This document shows, in pieces, positions 46,246 through 54,054 of a DNA stretch of 64,000 nt (within the stretch, counting starts at the first letter, position 1; each line of letters begins with the position of its first letter). Source of the stretch: an uncultured Alphaproteobacteria bacterium. GTDB taxonomy: Bacteria > Pseudomonadota > Alphaproteobacteria > RF32 > CAG-239. The translations under genes and the position numbers were made by a program. A model generated the notes under the pieces. The model did not search any database, was not told the origin of the DNA, and saw only the letters and a list, made by a program, of their open reading frames with translations. The stretch lies in contig CALXPT010000002.1 in NCBI GenBank assembly GCA_944390355.1, positions 62,001 to 126,000 on the forward strand, given 5' to 3'.

Positions 46246-47031
46246 ATGAGAAAGTTTTTATTATATTCATCAGCTTTGATGGTGAGCGGTTTGTTAAGTG
46301 GTGCGGCTGAGGCGGCCTGTATCCAAACCCCGACTTGTTCATCTTTGGGGTATTCATCCACGACCGCTTGTGAAGGTGGCTTAAAATGTCCTTTTGGAGA
46401 AGCTTGGTTTTGCAATGTCGGCGGTAATGGCAGTAATAACGATGATAGCAATACGAATAATAGCGGTTGTCAAATCGGAGATATATTATATTCTGACAAG
46501 AGTTGCTCTTCAAATGTGATTTCGAGTAAAACCCCGATTGCTGTCATTTTTGACACTAGAAATAGATTGGCAGTTGCTTTGAAAACGGCAAAAAAAGTAT
46601 GGGTAGAAGGAGAGACAGGTACATCTTTTGATATACCAGAGCTATCAAATTTCATGTCACCTTCTTCAGCAATAGTAGATTGGTTTGGTAAAAATAACAC
46701 TCGTTACGGGATAGCCGAATGCCAAACAAAAGGTATAAATTGTCCGGCTTTTGAATATGTAAACAGTTATAAAACTGAGGGCACGCAAGCCGGAGACTGG
46801 TACTTGCCTGCATTAGGAGAATTAAATACTGTATATGCCAGTAAGGGGATTCTAGACGCAACATTGGGTAAAATAGGCGGAGAGAAATTTTCAGAAGATT
46901 GGCAATGGTCTTCAACGGAAGGAACCAAAGTAGATACTTGGTCACTAAGTTTTGCTAACGGAAATCCAAGTTTAGGTTACAAAGCCAATAGCAACAATTC
47001 TTTTTACGTCCGTCCTATTCTAGCGTTCTAA
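46246..47031 (+). CDS. Secreted protein with DUF1566/C-type-lectin-like C-terminus (copy 2)
   Basis: 261 residues from the ATG at 46246 (AGGAGAAATAAA upstream). Signal peptide ending AEA near residue 22, then ACIQTPTCSSLGYSSTTACEGG...CPFGEAW as in copy 1, an Asn/Ser/Gly linker (GGNGSNNDDSNTNN), and the lectin-like domain: IGDILYSDKSCSS, KTPIAVIFD, GDWYLPALGELNTVY, WQWSSTEG and a terminal YVRPILAF. The segment between WSSTE and YVRP (TWSLSFANGNPSLGYKAN) resembles variable regions of diversity-generating retroelement targets. Much less similar to copy 1 than the paired cysteine-rich genes are to each other. Confidence 0.77.
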   Translation: MRKFLLYSSALMVSGLLSGAAEAACIQTPTCSSLGYSSTTACEGGLKCPFGEAWFCNVGGNGSNNDDSNTNNSGCQIGDILYSDKSCSSNVISSKTPIAVIFDTRNRLAVALKTAKKVWVEGETGTSFDIPELSNFMSPSSAIVDWFGKNNTRYGIAECQTKGINCPAFEYVNSYKTEGTQAGDWYLPALGELNTVYASKGILDATLGKIGGEKFSEDWQWSSTEGTKVDTWSLSFANGNPSLGYKANSNNSFYVRPILAF

Positions 47032-47048
47032 ATTTAATCATACACAAC

Positions 47049-47092
47049 AAAGCCCAACTTTGCAATACGGCAAATGTTGGGTTTTGTTTGTA
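47049..47092. terminator. Terminator between convergent genes
   Basis: AAAGCCCAAC, 17-base loop, GTTGGGTTTTGTTT after the lectin-like gene. Confidence 0.75.
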
Positions 47093-47134
47093 AGTAGACA
47101 AACGTCTCCACAATATTTTAACCAAAGCGAAAAA

Positions 47135-47590
47135 CTACGCGGCTTGTTTCCACTTTCCGGCATCATCTTGTTGCCAGTAACGGAGTTCAAAATTTGCGGC
47201 TTTGCAATCTTTCCAAAAGGCGCGAGCCTGCTCAACAGCAACTTGAACATTTCCGTCGAACATATTGAAAATGCGTTCATATTCTGTAGCTTTATCAAGA
47301 CCGACCAAAGCCCCGTCCACCAAAAACAAAAACGCGGCACCATTGGGGTTATCATCTGTTGATGAGAGCCAAATCGGTTGTTCTTCGGCAAACCCGTCTT
47401 TTTTTGAACCATGCGGAAGAAAGGATTGGTCTTCAAACGTCCAGAGTAAAGAATTAATAAATTCAACGCGTTCCTCTGTGCCGATTTTAATTTTGATGTG
47501 CTTTCCGGTTGAATAAGCTTTTTCCAAAAGCTTAGGCAAGGCTTCTTCCAAACTCTGTTTTTGCAAATGATAAAAATCGACTTGCGTCAT
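47135..47590 (-). CDS. holC: DNA polymerase III chi subunit
   Basis: 151 residues. Chi links the clamp loader to SSB at the replication fork. Family motifs: VDFYHLQKQSLEEALPKLLEKAY at the start, INSLLWTFEDQSFLPHGSKKD in the middle, then QPIWLSS, NGAAFLFLVDGA and ERIFNMFDGN. Starts 8 bases before the degQ stop region on the same strand. A partially overlapping frame at 47038-47466 is a shadow. Confidence 0.9.
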   Translation of the reverse strand: MTQVDFYHLQKQSLEEALPKLLEKAYSTGKHIKIKIGTEERVEFINSLLWTFEDQSFLPHGSKKDGFAEEQPIWLSSTDDNPNGAAFLFLVDGALVGLDKATEYERIFNMFDGNVQVAVEQARAFWKDCKAANFELRYWQQDDAGKWKQAA

Positions 47591-47597
47591 GATAGTC

Positions 47598-49037
47598 TCA
47601 CTTTAACAACTTGAGCGCGGCAAAATGAACATTTTCCCCATTTTGCACAAACAAAACAATCGGGCGGTTATGTTCCATTTTTGCCTCATTAATACAATTT
47701 GTAAGAGATTCTATATCAAAAACATCCATCTTGTCAATTTTAACAATCACATCGCCGCTTTTAAGACCTTTATCGCCGGCCTCCGATTCTGCTAAAATCT
47801 CGGTAATAACAAGTCCTTTGGCCTTTTTAGATAAATGATATTGAGTAATAATTTCGGGAGAAATTTTAGCGACTTTAATCCCAAGCTCTTGAACGAGATA
47901 TTCGTTTATATCCACTTGAGCTACTTTGGTTTCCATAGCCTGAGCTGGCGGAGTTTTTTCTTTGAGCAGCCAAATTTCAACCAAAACCTCTTTGGTCTCC
48001 CCATTTTGAGCAACCGTCAATTTTACGGTCTCGCCGATAGGAGCTTCGGCCACAAAAGTAGAAAAATCTTTGGTTGAAGAAATTTTTTGCCCGTTAAAGG
48101 CAAGAATAACATCACCGGCATGAATACCGGCTTTCTGCGCAGGCCCGTTAACATTAACATCCGATACCACGACCCCGTTATTTGTGGAAAGAGACAAATC
48201 ATCGGCAGTCAAAGAATTGTTGGGTTGAATGCGAACCCCAAGCCACCCGCGCTTAATTTCACCATATTTTTTGAGTTGAGCAATCACCCAGTCTGCCAAA
48301 TTAATAGGAATAGCAAAACCAATACCCATACTTGCACCGTTTGTAGAAAAAATAACGCTGTTAATACCGATAACTTCACCTTTAAGATTAAACATCGGCC
48401 CGCCGGAACTACCTTGGTTAATGGATGCATCGGTTTGAATAAAGTTGTCATATTGACCGGCTTCAATGTCGCGAGATTTAGCCGAGACAATACCTGCAGT
48501 AACCGAGCCTCCCAATCCGAAAGGATTTCCGATAGCCAAGACCCAATCGCCGACCCTGATTTCATCGGAATTTCCGAATACGGCAGGTTTCAAATCTTTG
48601 GTAGGGTTAATTTTAATAAGAGCAATATCGGTTTTGTTATCTTTGCCGATAATTTGAGCATCAAAAGTCGTGTCATCAAAGAGGGTAACTTGAATACTTT
48701 CGGCATCATGGACGACATGAGCATTGGTAATGATATAGCCGTCTTTGTCAATAATAAAACCGGAGCCGAGAGCCTCTTGCTTTTTGCCGTTTTCAAAAAA
48801 GCGTCGAAATTCGGAATCCGCATTTTCCAAAAGCTCCTCCTCGCTGTCTGCCCCATCAAGATTAGGGGCAATCGTTGTCGAGATATTGACGACGCTTGGC
48901 AATAAGTTTTCAACCAAATCGGCAAAAGAGGGGAGCTCGTCAACTTTAGCTGATGGAGGGACGGAAACTGCAAGAGCCGGCGAGGAAAAAACACACGCCA
49001 GCCCGCATAAAGCAATAAATAAGCGAATAAAATTCAT
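47598..49037 (-). CDS. Periplasmic serine protease of the DegP/DegQ (HtrA) family
   Basis: 479 residues from the ATG at 49037 (GAGG upstream, overlapping the hflC stop region). Signal peptide to about residue 24 (FSSPALA). Catalytic triad: His in IITNAHVV, Asp in NKTDIALIKI, Ser in NQGSSGGPMF. Two PDZ domains follow (about 265-355 and 380-475; GWLGVRIQPN, AGIHAGDVILAFNGQ, AGDKGLKSGDVIVKID). Last gene of hflK-hflC-degQ, an order common in Alphaproteobacteria and consistent with joint membrane and envelope protein quality control. Confidence 0.94.
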   Translation of the reverse strand: MNFIRLFIALCGLACVFSSPALAVSVPPSAKVDELPSFADLVENLLPSVVNISTTIAPNLDGADSEEELLENADSEFRRFFENGKKQEALGSGFIIDKDGYIITNAHVVHDAESIQVTLFDDTTFDAQIIGKDNKTDIALIKINPTKDLKPAVFGNSDEIRVGDWVLAIGNPFGLGGSVTAGIVSAKSRDIEAGQYDNFIQTDASINQGSSGGPMFNLKGEVIGINSVIFSTNGASMGIGFAIPINLADWVIAQLKKYGEIKRGWLGVRIQPNNSLTADDLSLSTNNGVVVSDVNVNGPAQKAGIHAGDVILAFNGQKISSTKDFSTFVAEAPIGETVKLTVAQNGETKEVLVEIWLLKEKTPPAQAMETKVAQVDINEYLVQELGIKVAKISPEIITQYHLSKKAKGLVITEILAESEAGDKGLKSGDVIVKIDKMDVFDIESLTNCINEAKMEHNRPIVLFVQNGENVHFAALKLLK

Positions 49038-49040
49038 CAA

Positions 49041-49904
49041 CTACCTCAAAGGCTTACTAAAATATTTGAAGAACTCCGATTCGGGGGATAAGACCATAGA
49101 CGTATCACCGTTAGCCAACGAATTCCGATAAGCCTCCATCGTGCGGTAGAAAGCATAAAAGTTGATATCATTGCCAACGGCCTTATTCCAAATATCAATA
49201 GCCTCCTGATCGCCTTGACCGCGGATAATCTGAGCATTTTTGGCAGCTTCAGCTTTAATGATGGTACTTTCTTTATCGGCGGTAGCGCGAATTTGTTGAG
49301 CTTGTTGTTGCCCCTCGGCGCGGAATTCTTTTGCGTCGCGCTCGCGCTCGGTTTTCATGCGCGCATTAATAGCTTGCAAAACCTCAATAGGCAAATCTGC
49401 GCGGCGGATACGCACATCGGCAACGCTGACGCCGATCATTTGTGCATCGCTTTTCACCGCCTCGGAAATGTCTGCCATAATTTTGGTGCGTTGCTTAGAG
49501 AGCAAATCCTGTAAGGTAATGCGTCCCAAGATTTTGCGTACGGAAGAATTAACGATTTCTTTGAGCTTGCTTTCGGCCTGATATTCATAACGCACGGTCT
49601 GATAAAATTTCAAGGGGTCGACAATGCGATAACGCGTAAAGCTGTCAACATCCAAGCGTTTTTTATCGTTCAAGACCACTTCCTGAGCCGGCGGGTCTAA
49701 ATCGAGCAAGCGTGTATCATAAAAGATAACATTTTGAATAAAGGGCGTTTTAATTTTAAGCCCCGGCTCTTTAACCAGTCTGACCGGTTCTCCGAATTGT
49801 AATACAATGGCTTGCTCGGCCTGATTAACGATATAGAAGGTATTGGCCAGCACAAAAACAACAACCAAGACGACACTCAGCAAAAAGACATTAGTTTTAC
49901 TCAT
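49041..49904 (-). CDS. hflC: HflC, SPFH-domain membrane protein
   Basis: 287 residues. N-terminal membrane anchor (about 6-24), then the band-7/SPFH domain (YIVNQAEQAIVLQFGEPVRL, NVIFYDTRLLDLD, RYRIVDPLKFYQTVR) and a long helix with QQAQQIRATADKESTIIKAEA, as in HflC. With HflK it forms the cage around FtsH in the inner membrane. Its ATG overlaps the hflK stop codon (TAATG), indicating coupling. Confidence 0.95.
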   Translation of the reverse strand: MSKTNVFLLSVVLVVVFVLANTFYIVNQAEQAIVLQFGEPVRLVKEPGLKIKTPFIQNVIFYDTRLLDLDPPAQEVVLNDKKRLDVDSFTRYRIVDPLKFYQTVRYEYQAESKLKEIVNSSVRKILGRITLQDLLSKQRTKIMADISEAVKSDAQMIGVSVADVRIRRADLPIEVLQAINARMKTERERDAKEFRAEGQQQAQQIRATADKESTIIKAEAAKNAQIIRGQGDQEAIDIWNKAVGNDINFYAFYRTMEAYRNSLANGDTSMVLSPESEFFKYFSKPLR

Positions 49905-50983
49905 TATTTTACATCTCCTGTATTGTTATTTTTAGAAAGCGGCAGATAGGGGAGAACATTAGCCCCTTTGGAAGACGGGTCTAAAATAACCTTATCGGCA
50001 TTTTTCAAGACATTTTCCATTGTTTCAAGATACATACGTTTGATAGTAACATCTTTGCCCGATTGATAAGCGTTGTAGACGGACAAATATCTGTCAGCAT
50101 CACCTTTTGCGCGGTTAACAACGGCGGCTTTGTAGGCTTCGGCATCTTGAAGCATCTGAGCGGCTTCACCTTTTGCTTTAGGCAAAACCTCGTTGCGATA
50201 AGCCTCCGCCTCATTTTTGAAACGCTCCAAATCGGCTTTTGCGCGCTGTACTTCATTAAAAGCATCGACAACTTGCTTGGGAGGGTCGGCTTTTTGGAGT
50301 TTGACGCGGACGATTTCGACACCGGAACCAAAATCATCTAGGAGTTTTTGAAGTTCAGCCTTGGTTTCATCTTCGACTTTTCCTCTGTCTCCGGTAATAA
50401 TGGGTTGCATTTCGGATTGCCCGACAATTTCTCTGAGAACGGATTGCGCGGCAACTTTAACTGTTCCGTCCGGATTGCGAACATTAAACAAATAATCTTT
50501 GGCATCTTTAATTTTCCAAACCACGGTAAGGTTAATATCAACAATATTTTCATCACCGGTGAGCATATGGCTTTCGGTAAATGAGCGCAAACTGTTGTTT
50601 GCCTCCATACCGCGGACATTAGAGGCGTTATAAGCAGCAGCTTCGCCGAGGTTAATACTTCTTTCTTGAGTCATGCTGACTTTAATAACATCTTCAATCG
50701 GGTAGGGGAGATGATAATGCAAACCGGCATCGGTAGTTTGAGAATATTTTCCGAACCTTAAGACGACCCCTTGTTCGTTGGTTTGGATTTGGTAGAACCC
50801 GCTGGCGAGCCACACCAAGATAAGAGCGACAATAATCCAGCCCCAATTGAAACCGTTGCGATTAAAAGAATCTTCGGCAGTTTTAGATTTTTGAAATTGA
50901 ACGACGCGGATGGCATCCCCTTGAGAATTAGCGGCAGAGTTTTGCCCGTCGCTGTCTTCCCACGGATTTTGAACATCTGACAT
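49904..50983 (-). CDS. hflK: HflK, SPFH-domain membrane protein
   Basis: 359 residues. A polar N-terminal segment typical of HflK (NPWEDSDGQNS, normally Gly-rich), transmembrane helix about 47-65 (GWIIVALILVWLASG), the SPFH domain (QTNEQGVVLRFGKYSQTTDAGLHYHLPYPIE), then the Ala/Glu-rich helix (AEAYRNEVLPKAKGEAAQML). Partner of HflC in the FtsH-regulating complex. Transcribed away from mrp across an 88-base divergent promoter region. Confidence 0.95.
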   Translation of the reverse strand: MSDVQNPWEDSDGQNSAANSQGDAIRVVQFQKSKTAEDSFNRNGFNWGWIIVALILVWLASGFYQIQTNEQGVVLRFGKYSQTTDAGLHYHLPYPIEDVIKVSMTQERSINLGEAAAYNASNVRGMEANNSLRSFTESHMLTGDENIVDINLTVVWKIKDAKDYLFNVRNPDGTVKVAAQSVLREIVGQSEMQPIITGDRGKVEDETKAELQKLLDDFGSGVEIVRVKLQKADPPKQVVDAFNEVQRAKADLERFKNEAEAYRNEVLPKAKGEAAQMLQDAEAYKAAVVNRAKGDADRYLSVYNAYQSGKDVTIKRMYLETMENVLKNADKVILDPSSKGANVLPYLPLSKNNNTGDVK

Positions 50984-51071
50984 ATAAGCACCTCATATAA
51001 AATTTGTTGCAATTAAAGTATATATAATATAAACCAAGAGCAATGACAATTACATAAGAGATGATATCAAC

Positions 51072-52070
51072 ATGGAAGAGCAAATTAAACAAATAGTTTC
51101 ACAATATTATTCCGCGGGGAATATAGATAGTATTAAGGTTTTGAACGGCCGCGCGATAATCACCTTGGTAAACGCGAGCGAAAATCCGCAAACCGCGCAG
51201 AATATTCAAGCGGAAATAGAAAAGCTTGAGGGTGTAAAGAAGGCCACGATAATTTATACGGCTAACAGGGCATTCAGCGGGTTGAAACCAGCGGAAGACA
51301 TGTGGCAGATTCGCGGTGTTAAAAAGATAATCGCGGTAGCTTCGGGCAAAGGCGGCGTCGGCAAATCCACCACGGCGGTGAATTTAGCATTGGCCTTGAG
51401 TAATTTGGGATTAAAAACGGCGATATTTGACGCGGATATATATGGTCCCTCCATTCCGACCATGTTGGGTTATGAAGGAACGCCGCCGTCATCGCTGGAT
51501 GGCAAAACCTTTGAGCCTTTTGTGAACTTGGGGCTGGAGTCAATGTCTGTCGGGACGTTGATAGACAAGAGCCAACCTTTAATATGGCGCGGAGCAAAGG
51601 CCTGCGGCGCGTTGCAGCAACTGTTGTGTGATACCAACTGGGGCGATGTGGATGTTATGGTGCTTGATATGCCCCCAGGGACAGGAGATATTCAAATTTC
51701 CTTATCGCAAAAAGTGAAGATGGATGGCGCAGTGATTGTTTCCACCCCGCAGGATATTGCCTTGATAGACGCGGTTAAAGGGATAAATATGTTCAAAAAG
51801 GTCAATGTTCCGATTCTGGGCTTGGTTGAAAACATGAGCTATTATATTTGTGAACATTGCGGACACAGGGCAGATATTTTCGGGCACGATGGTGCTAAGA
51901 AAACGGCGGAGAAAATGGGCGAGAGCTTTTTGGGCGAAATTCCCTTGCATTATTCGATTAGGGAGAACGCCGATAATGGCACACCGATAGTCTTTGCCGC
52001 CCCTGATAGCGAATATACGAAGGCTTATGAAGCAATCGCCCAAAAAATCATTCAAAAGCTGAGAGAATAA
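51072..52070 (+). CDS. Mrp/ApbC-type Fe-S cluster carrier ATPase
   Basis: 332 residues. N-terminal MIP18/FSCA-like domain of about 75 residues, then a P-loop ATPase with the deviant Walker A GKGGVGKSTTAVNLAL, DADIYGPSIPTMLG, MPPGTGDIQISL and the cluster-binding CEHC in YYICEHCGH. Binds and transfers Fe-S clusters in the cytoplasm. Only a weak ribosome site is seen. Divergent from hflK. Confidence 0.94.
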   Translation: MEEQIKQIVSQYYSAGNIDSIKVLNGRAIITLVNASENPQTAQNIQAEIEKLEGVKKATIIYTANRAFSGLKPAEDMWQIRGVKKIIAVASGKGGVGKSTTAVNLALALSNLGLKTAIFDADIYGPSIPTMLGYEGTPPSSLDGKTFEPFVNLGLESMSVGTLIDKSQPLIWRGAKACGALQQLLCDTNWGDVDVMVLDMPPGTGDIQISLSQKVKMDGAVIVSTPQDIALIDAVKGINMFKKVNVPILGLVENMSYYICEHCGHRADIFGHDGAKKTAEKMGESFLGEIPLHYSIRENADNGTPIVFAAPDSEYTKAYEAIAQKIIQKLRE

Positions 52071-52073
52071 AAA

Positions 52074-52105
52074 AGCAAGCCCTATAAAAATAGGGCTTGC
52101 TTGGA
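52074..52105. terminator. Terminator between mrp and the cysteine-rich gene copy 3
   Basis: AAGCAAGCCCTA TAAAAA TAGGGCTTGCTT; a T run follows on the minus strand. Confidence 0.82.
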
Positions 52106-52110
52106 AAACA

Positions 52111-53877
52111 CTATAAACATAAAGTTTGGTAAGAAGCAGAAGGGCATTTATCTTGTTGCAAAAGATTATTTAATTTTTGCTCACACGATTCTTTTGTAGG
52201 ATGCTCACTCCGAATTTCGGCGCAATTTTTTCTATATAAAGAACTACCATTGGAGTAAACCAGAGTTCGAGTATAGTTTAAAATATAAGTACTATAATAC
52301 ACTTCACAATTACCATCAGCCTCTTCATACAATGGAGTATAACAAGGAACGCACTTAGAATTCTTCCAAATATAATTGGTCTCACAAATACATTTAGCGT
52401 ATTTATCATCACAAGCAATTCCATCTCCTCCAGCATACCCTATACCGGTACAAGAGTATTTGTAAGTAAGAGGACAAGAACAAGTTCCATTGTCCCAAGA
52501 AGAAACACCAGAACATTCACATTTTGTGTACTTCCCTTCACAAGCAGTTCCAATACCACCAATTTGATTTGAACCAGTACAAGTGTATTTATAACTGCTA
52601 GAGCATATACATGTTTTATTATAAGAATCCCAACTATAACCATAGCCAGATTGGCATCCAGATTTATAATATTTTCCTGAACATTCTTCAAATGTACAAG
52701 TAAATGGCCATGGACAAGATGTTAAAGTCCCTTTATTGGCGCATTTTTCTTCTGTGCATGTTTGAGTATAAGAATCCCAATCATAACCAGATTGGCATCC
52801 GGATTTATAATATTTTCCCGAACATTCTTCAAATGTACAAGTAAATGGCCACGGACAAGAAGCTAATGTTCCTTTATTTGCACATGCCTTTTGACAACTT
52901 TGAGAAGAGCTATTCCATTCATATCCGCTTTTACAACCGGTACGGCAATATTTTCCAGAGCAATCTTCTTTGTCGCAGATTGCATTTGCGGGACAAGAGT
53001 TCAATGTACATTTATTTTGGCAAGCAGCAATACAACTTTGAGATGTTTCATCCCAAGAGTATCCATTAGCACAACCTGTGCGACAATATAGACCGGAGCA
53101 ATTTTCCTTGTCGCAGATTGCATTTTCGGGACATTCAATAAGGGTACAAGCATTAGGACAAGGAGGACAATCTTTACACAAAGTTTTATCACCAGCTAAG
53201 CACGTATCAGATCCTATTGCGCAATCACCGTTACAGTCCAAAAAACCGATACAAGAATTAGGAATGATTTTATATTTCCAGCCATCGCATGATTCGCAAG
53301 CCTCACCTTTTATATAACCTGAAGGAATATCGTTTTCGAAATAATCATACCCATCACATGTATCACATGTACATTCCATATATTTTCCGGGGCAGCATTC
53401 TTCACCAACGCCTGTATAATGCTCATCGCATGCCTTACAGCCATCAGGACAATCAGACAAACACTCGGCAAAATATTTATTATCTAACGGGCAAAACTTG
53501 CTCGGTGTATAATTCTCAGGGCAAGAGGTTTTATCATAGCCCATTTTGATACAGCTATCATCCCCGCCACCGCCCCCTGGGGGAATAATATCAGGTGTAC
53601 CTTGCGTTCCATCGGTGCCGACAAAATCCGCTCCGCCGCAATCTTCGGTATCCGTTATCCAGCACACCTGCGCAACCTTGATTTCTTGTCTCTCGCTAAA
53701 ACTTGGCGAAGACAAATGTCGAGCTATGAGGTGTGAAGTATGCGATGTGTGTAATTTAGCATAGCTCGGAACGGGAGGTGCTTTTAGATTAAAATTAATT
53801 GATGCCTGAACTTGATTATCCAAACAAGCCAAGCTTAATGCTGTAGCACACAGCAAAAGGCAATTTGCTTTCATCAT
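52111..53877 (-). CDS. Secreted cysteine-rich protein, copy 3 (expanded)
   Basis: 588 residues, twice the length of copies 1 and 2. Same start (ATGATG after GAGGTG), signal peptide (LLLCATALSLACLDNQVQA), linker, CWITDTEDCGGADF and CIKMGYDKTSC. It then diverges into tandem modules of about 45-47 residues: CxNxCTLxxCPxxAICDKExCSGxYCRTGC twice, CANKGTLxSCPWPFTCTFEECSGKYYKSGCQSGY twice, then two weaker CTGxxxxGGxGxAC units. The two middle modules are nearly identical DNA (52646-52744 and 52787-52885). The module is the end of copies 1 and 2 expanded (CTFEECS). No lectin-like partner follows. Export and disulphide bonding inferred; function unknown. Confidence 0.82.
   Translation of the reverse strand: MMKANCLLLCATALSLACLDNQVQASINFNLKAPPVPSYAKLHTSHTSHLIARHLSSPSFSERQEIKVAQVCWITDTEDCGGADFVGTDGTQGTPDIIPPGGGGGDDSCIKMGYDKTSCPENYTPSKFCPLDNKYFAECLSDCPDGCKACDEHYTGVGEECCPGKYMECTCDTCDGYDYFENDIPSGYIKGEACESCDGWKYKIIPNSCIGFLDCNGDCAIGSDTCLAGDKTLCKDCPPCPNACTLIECPENAICDKENCSGLYCRTGCANGYSWDETSQSCIAACQNKCTLNSCPANAICDKEDCSGKYCRTGCKSGYEWNSSSQSCQKACANKGTLASCPWPFTCTFEECSGKYYKSGCQSGYDWDSYTQTCTEEKCANKGTLTSCPWPFTCTFEECSGKYYKSGCQSGYGYSWDSYNKTCICSSSYKYTCTGSNQIGGIGTACEGKYTKCECSGVSSWDNGTCSCPLTYKYSCTGIGYAGGDGIACDDKYAKCICETNYIWKNSKCVPCYTPLYEEADGNCEVYYSTYILNYTRTLVYSNGSSLYRKNCAEIRSEHPTKESCEQKLNNLLQQDKCPSASYQTLCL
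52620..52890 (-). repeat. Tandem module duplication inside cysteine-rich gene copy 3
   Basis: Two units at a spacing of 141-147 bases with only scattered differences; each encodes CPWPFTCTFEECSGKYYKSG. Recent tandem duplication, length variation likely between strains. Confidence 0.8.
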
Positions 53878-54000
53878 AATACACCTCGTAAAAAGTTCTA
53901 ATTACATTTGTCTCCACGACTCGTATTATATCACAAAAGAAAATTACTTTCAATAGAAATTTTCGAGGTTTTCCGCGGCTTTGGGCAAACTCTTTACAAA
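53878..54000 (-). repeat. Promoter cassette repeat, copy 3
   Basis: Third copy of the cassette. On the minus strand: GTAAAGAGTTTGCCC, GCCGCGGAAAACCTCG, TTGAAA (53948-53953), 17-base spacer, TATAAT (53925-53930), GAGGTG. It again begins in the T run of the preceding gene's terminator. Confidence 0.86.
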
Positions 54001-54030
54001 AAAAACGTCTCCAAATAAGGAGACGTGAAA
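53996..54030 (-). terminator. Terminator of the Aas-like gene
   Basis: On the minus strand ACGTCTCC TTATTT GGAGACGT followed by a T run that joins the cassette repeat. Confidence 0.86.
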
Positions 54031-54054
54031 TAAACATCCAAAGGCAAGATAAGA

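Noticed and set aside
52600-52900. Possible CRISPR-like array because of regularly spaced repeats
   Set aside because: The repeats are in-frame protein modules of 141-147 bases with coding-type differences; no short palindromic repeats with unique spacers and no cas genes.
33135-54000. Cysteine-rich units as insertion sequences
   Set aside because: No transposase, terminal inverted repeats or target-site duplications are visible around any copy.
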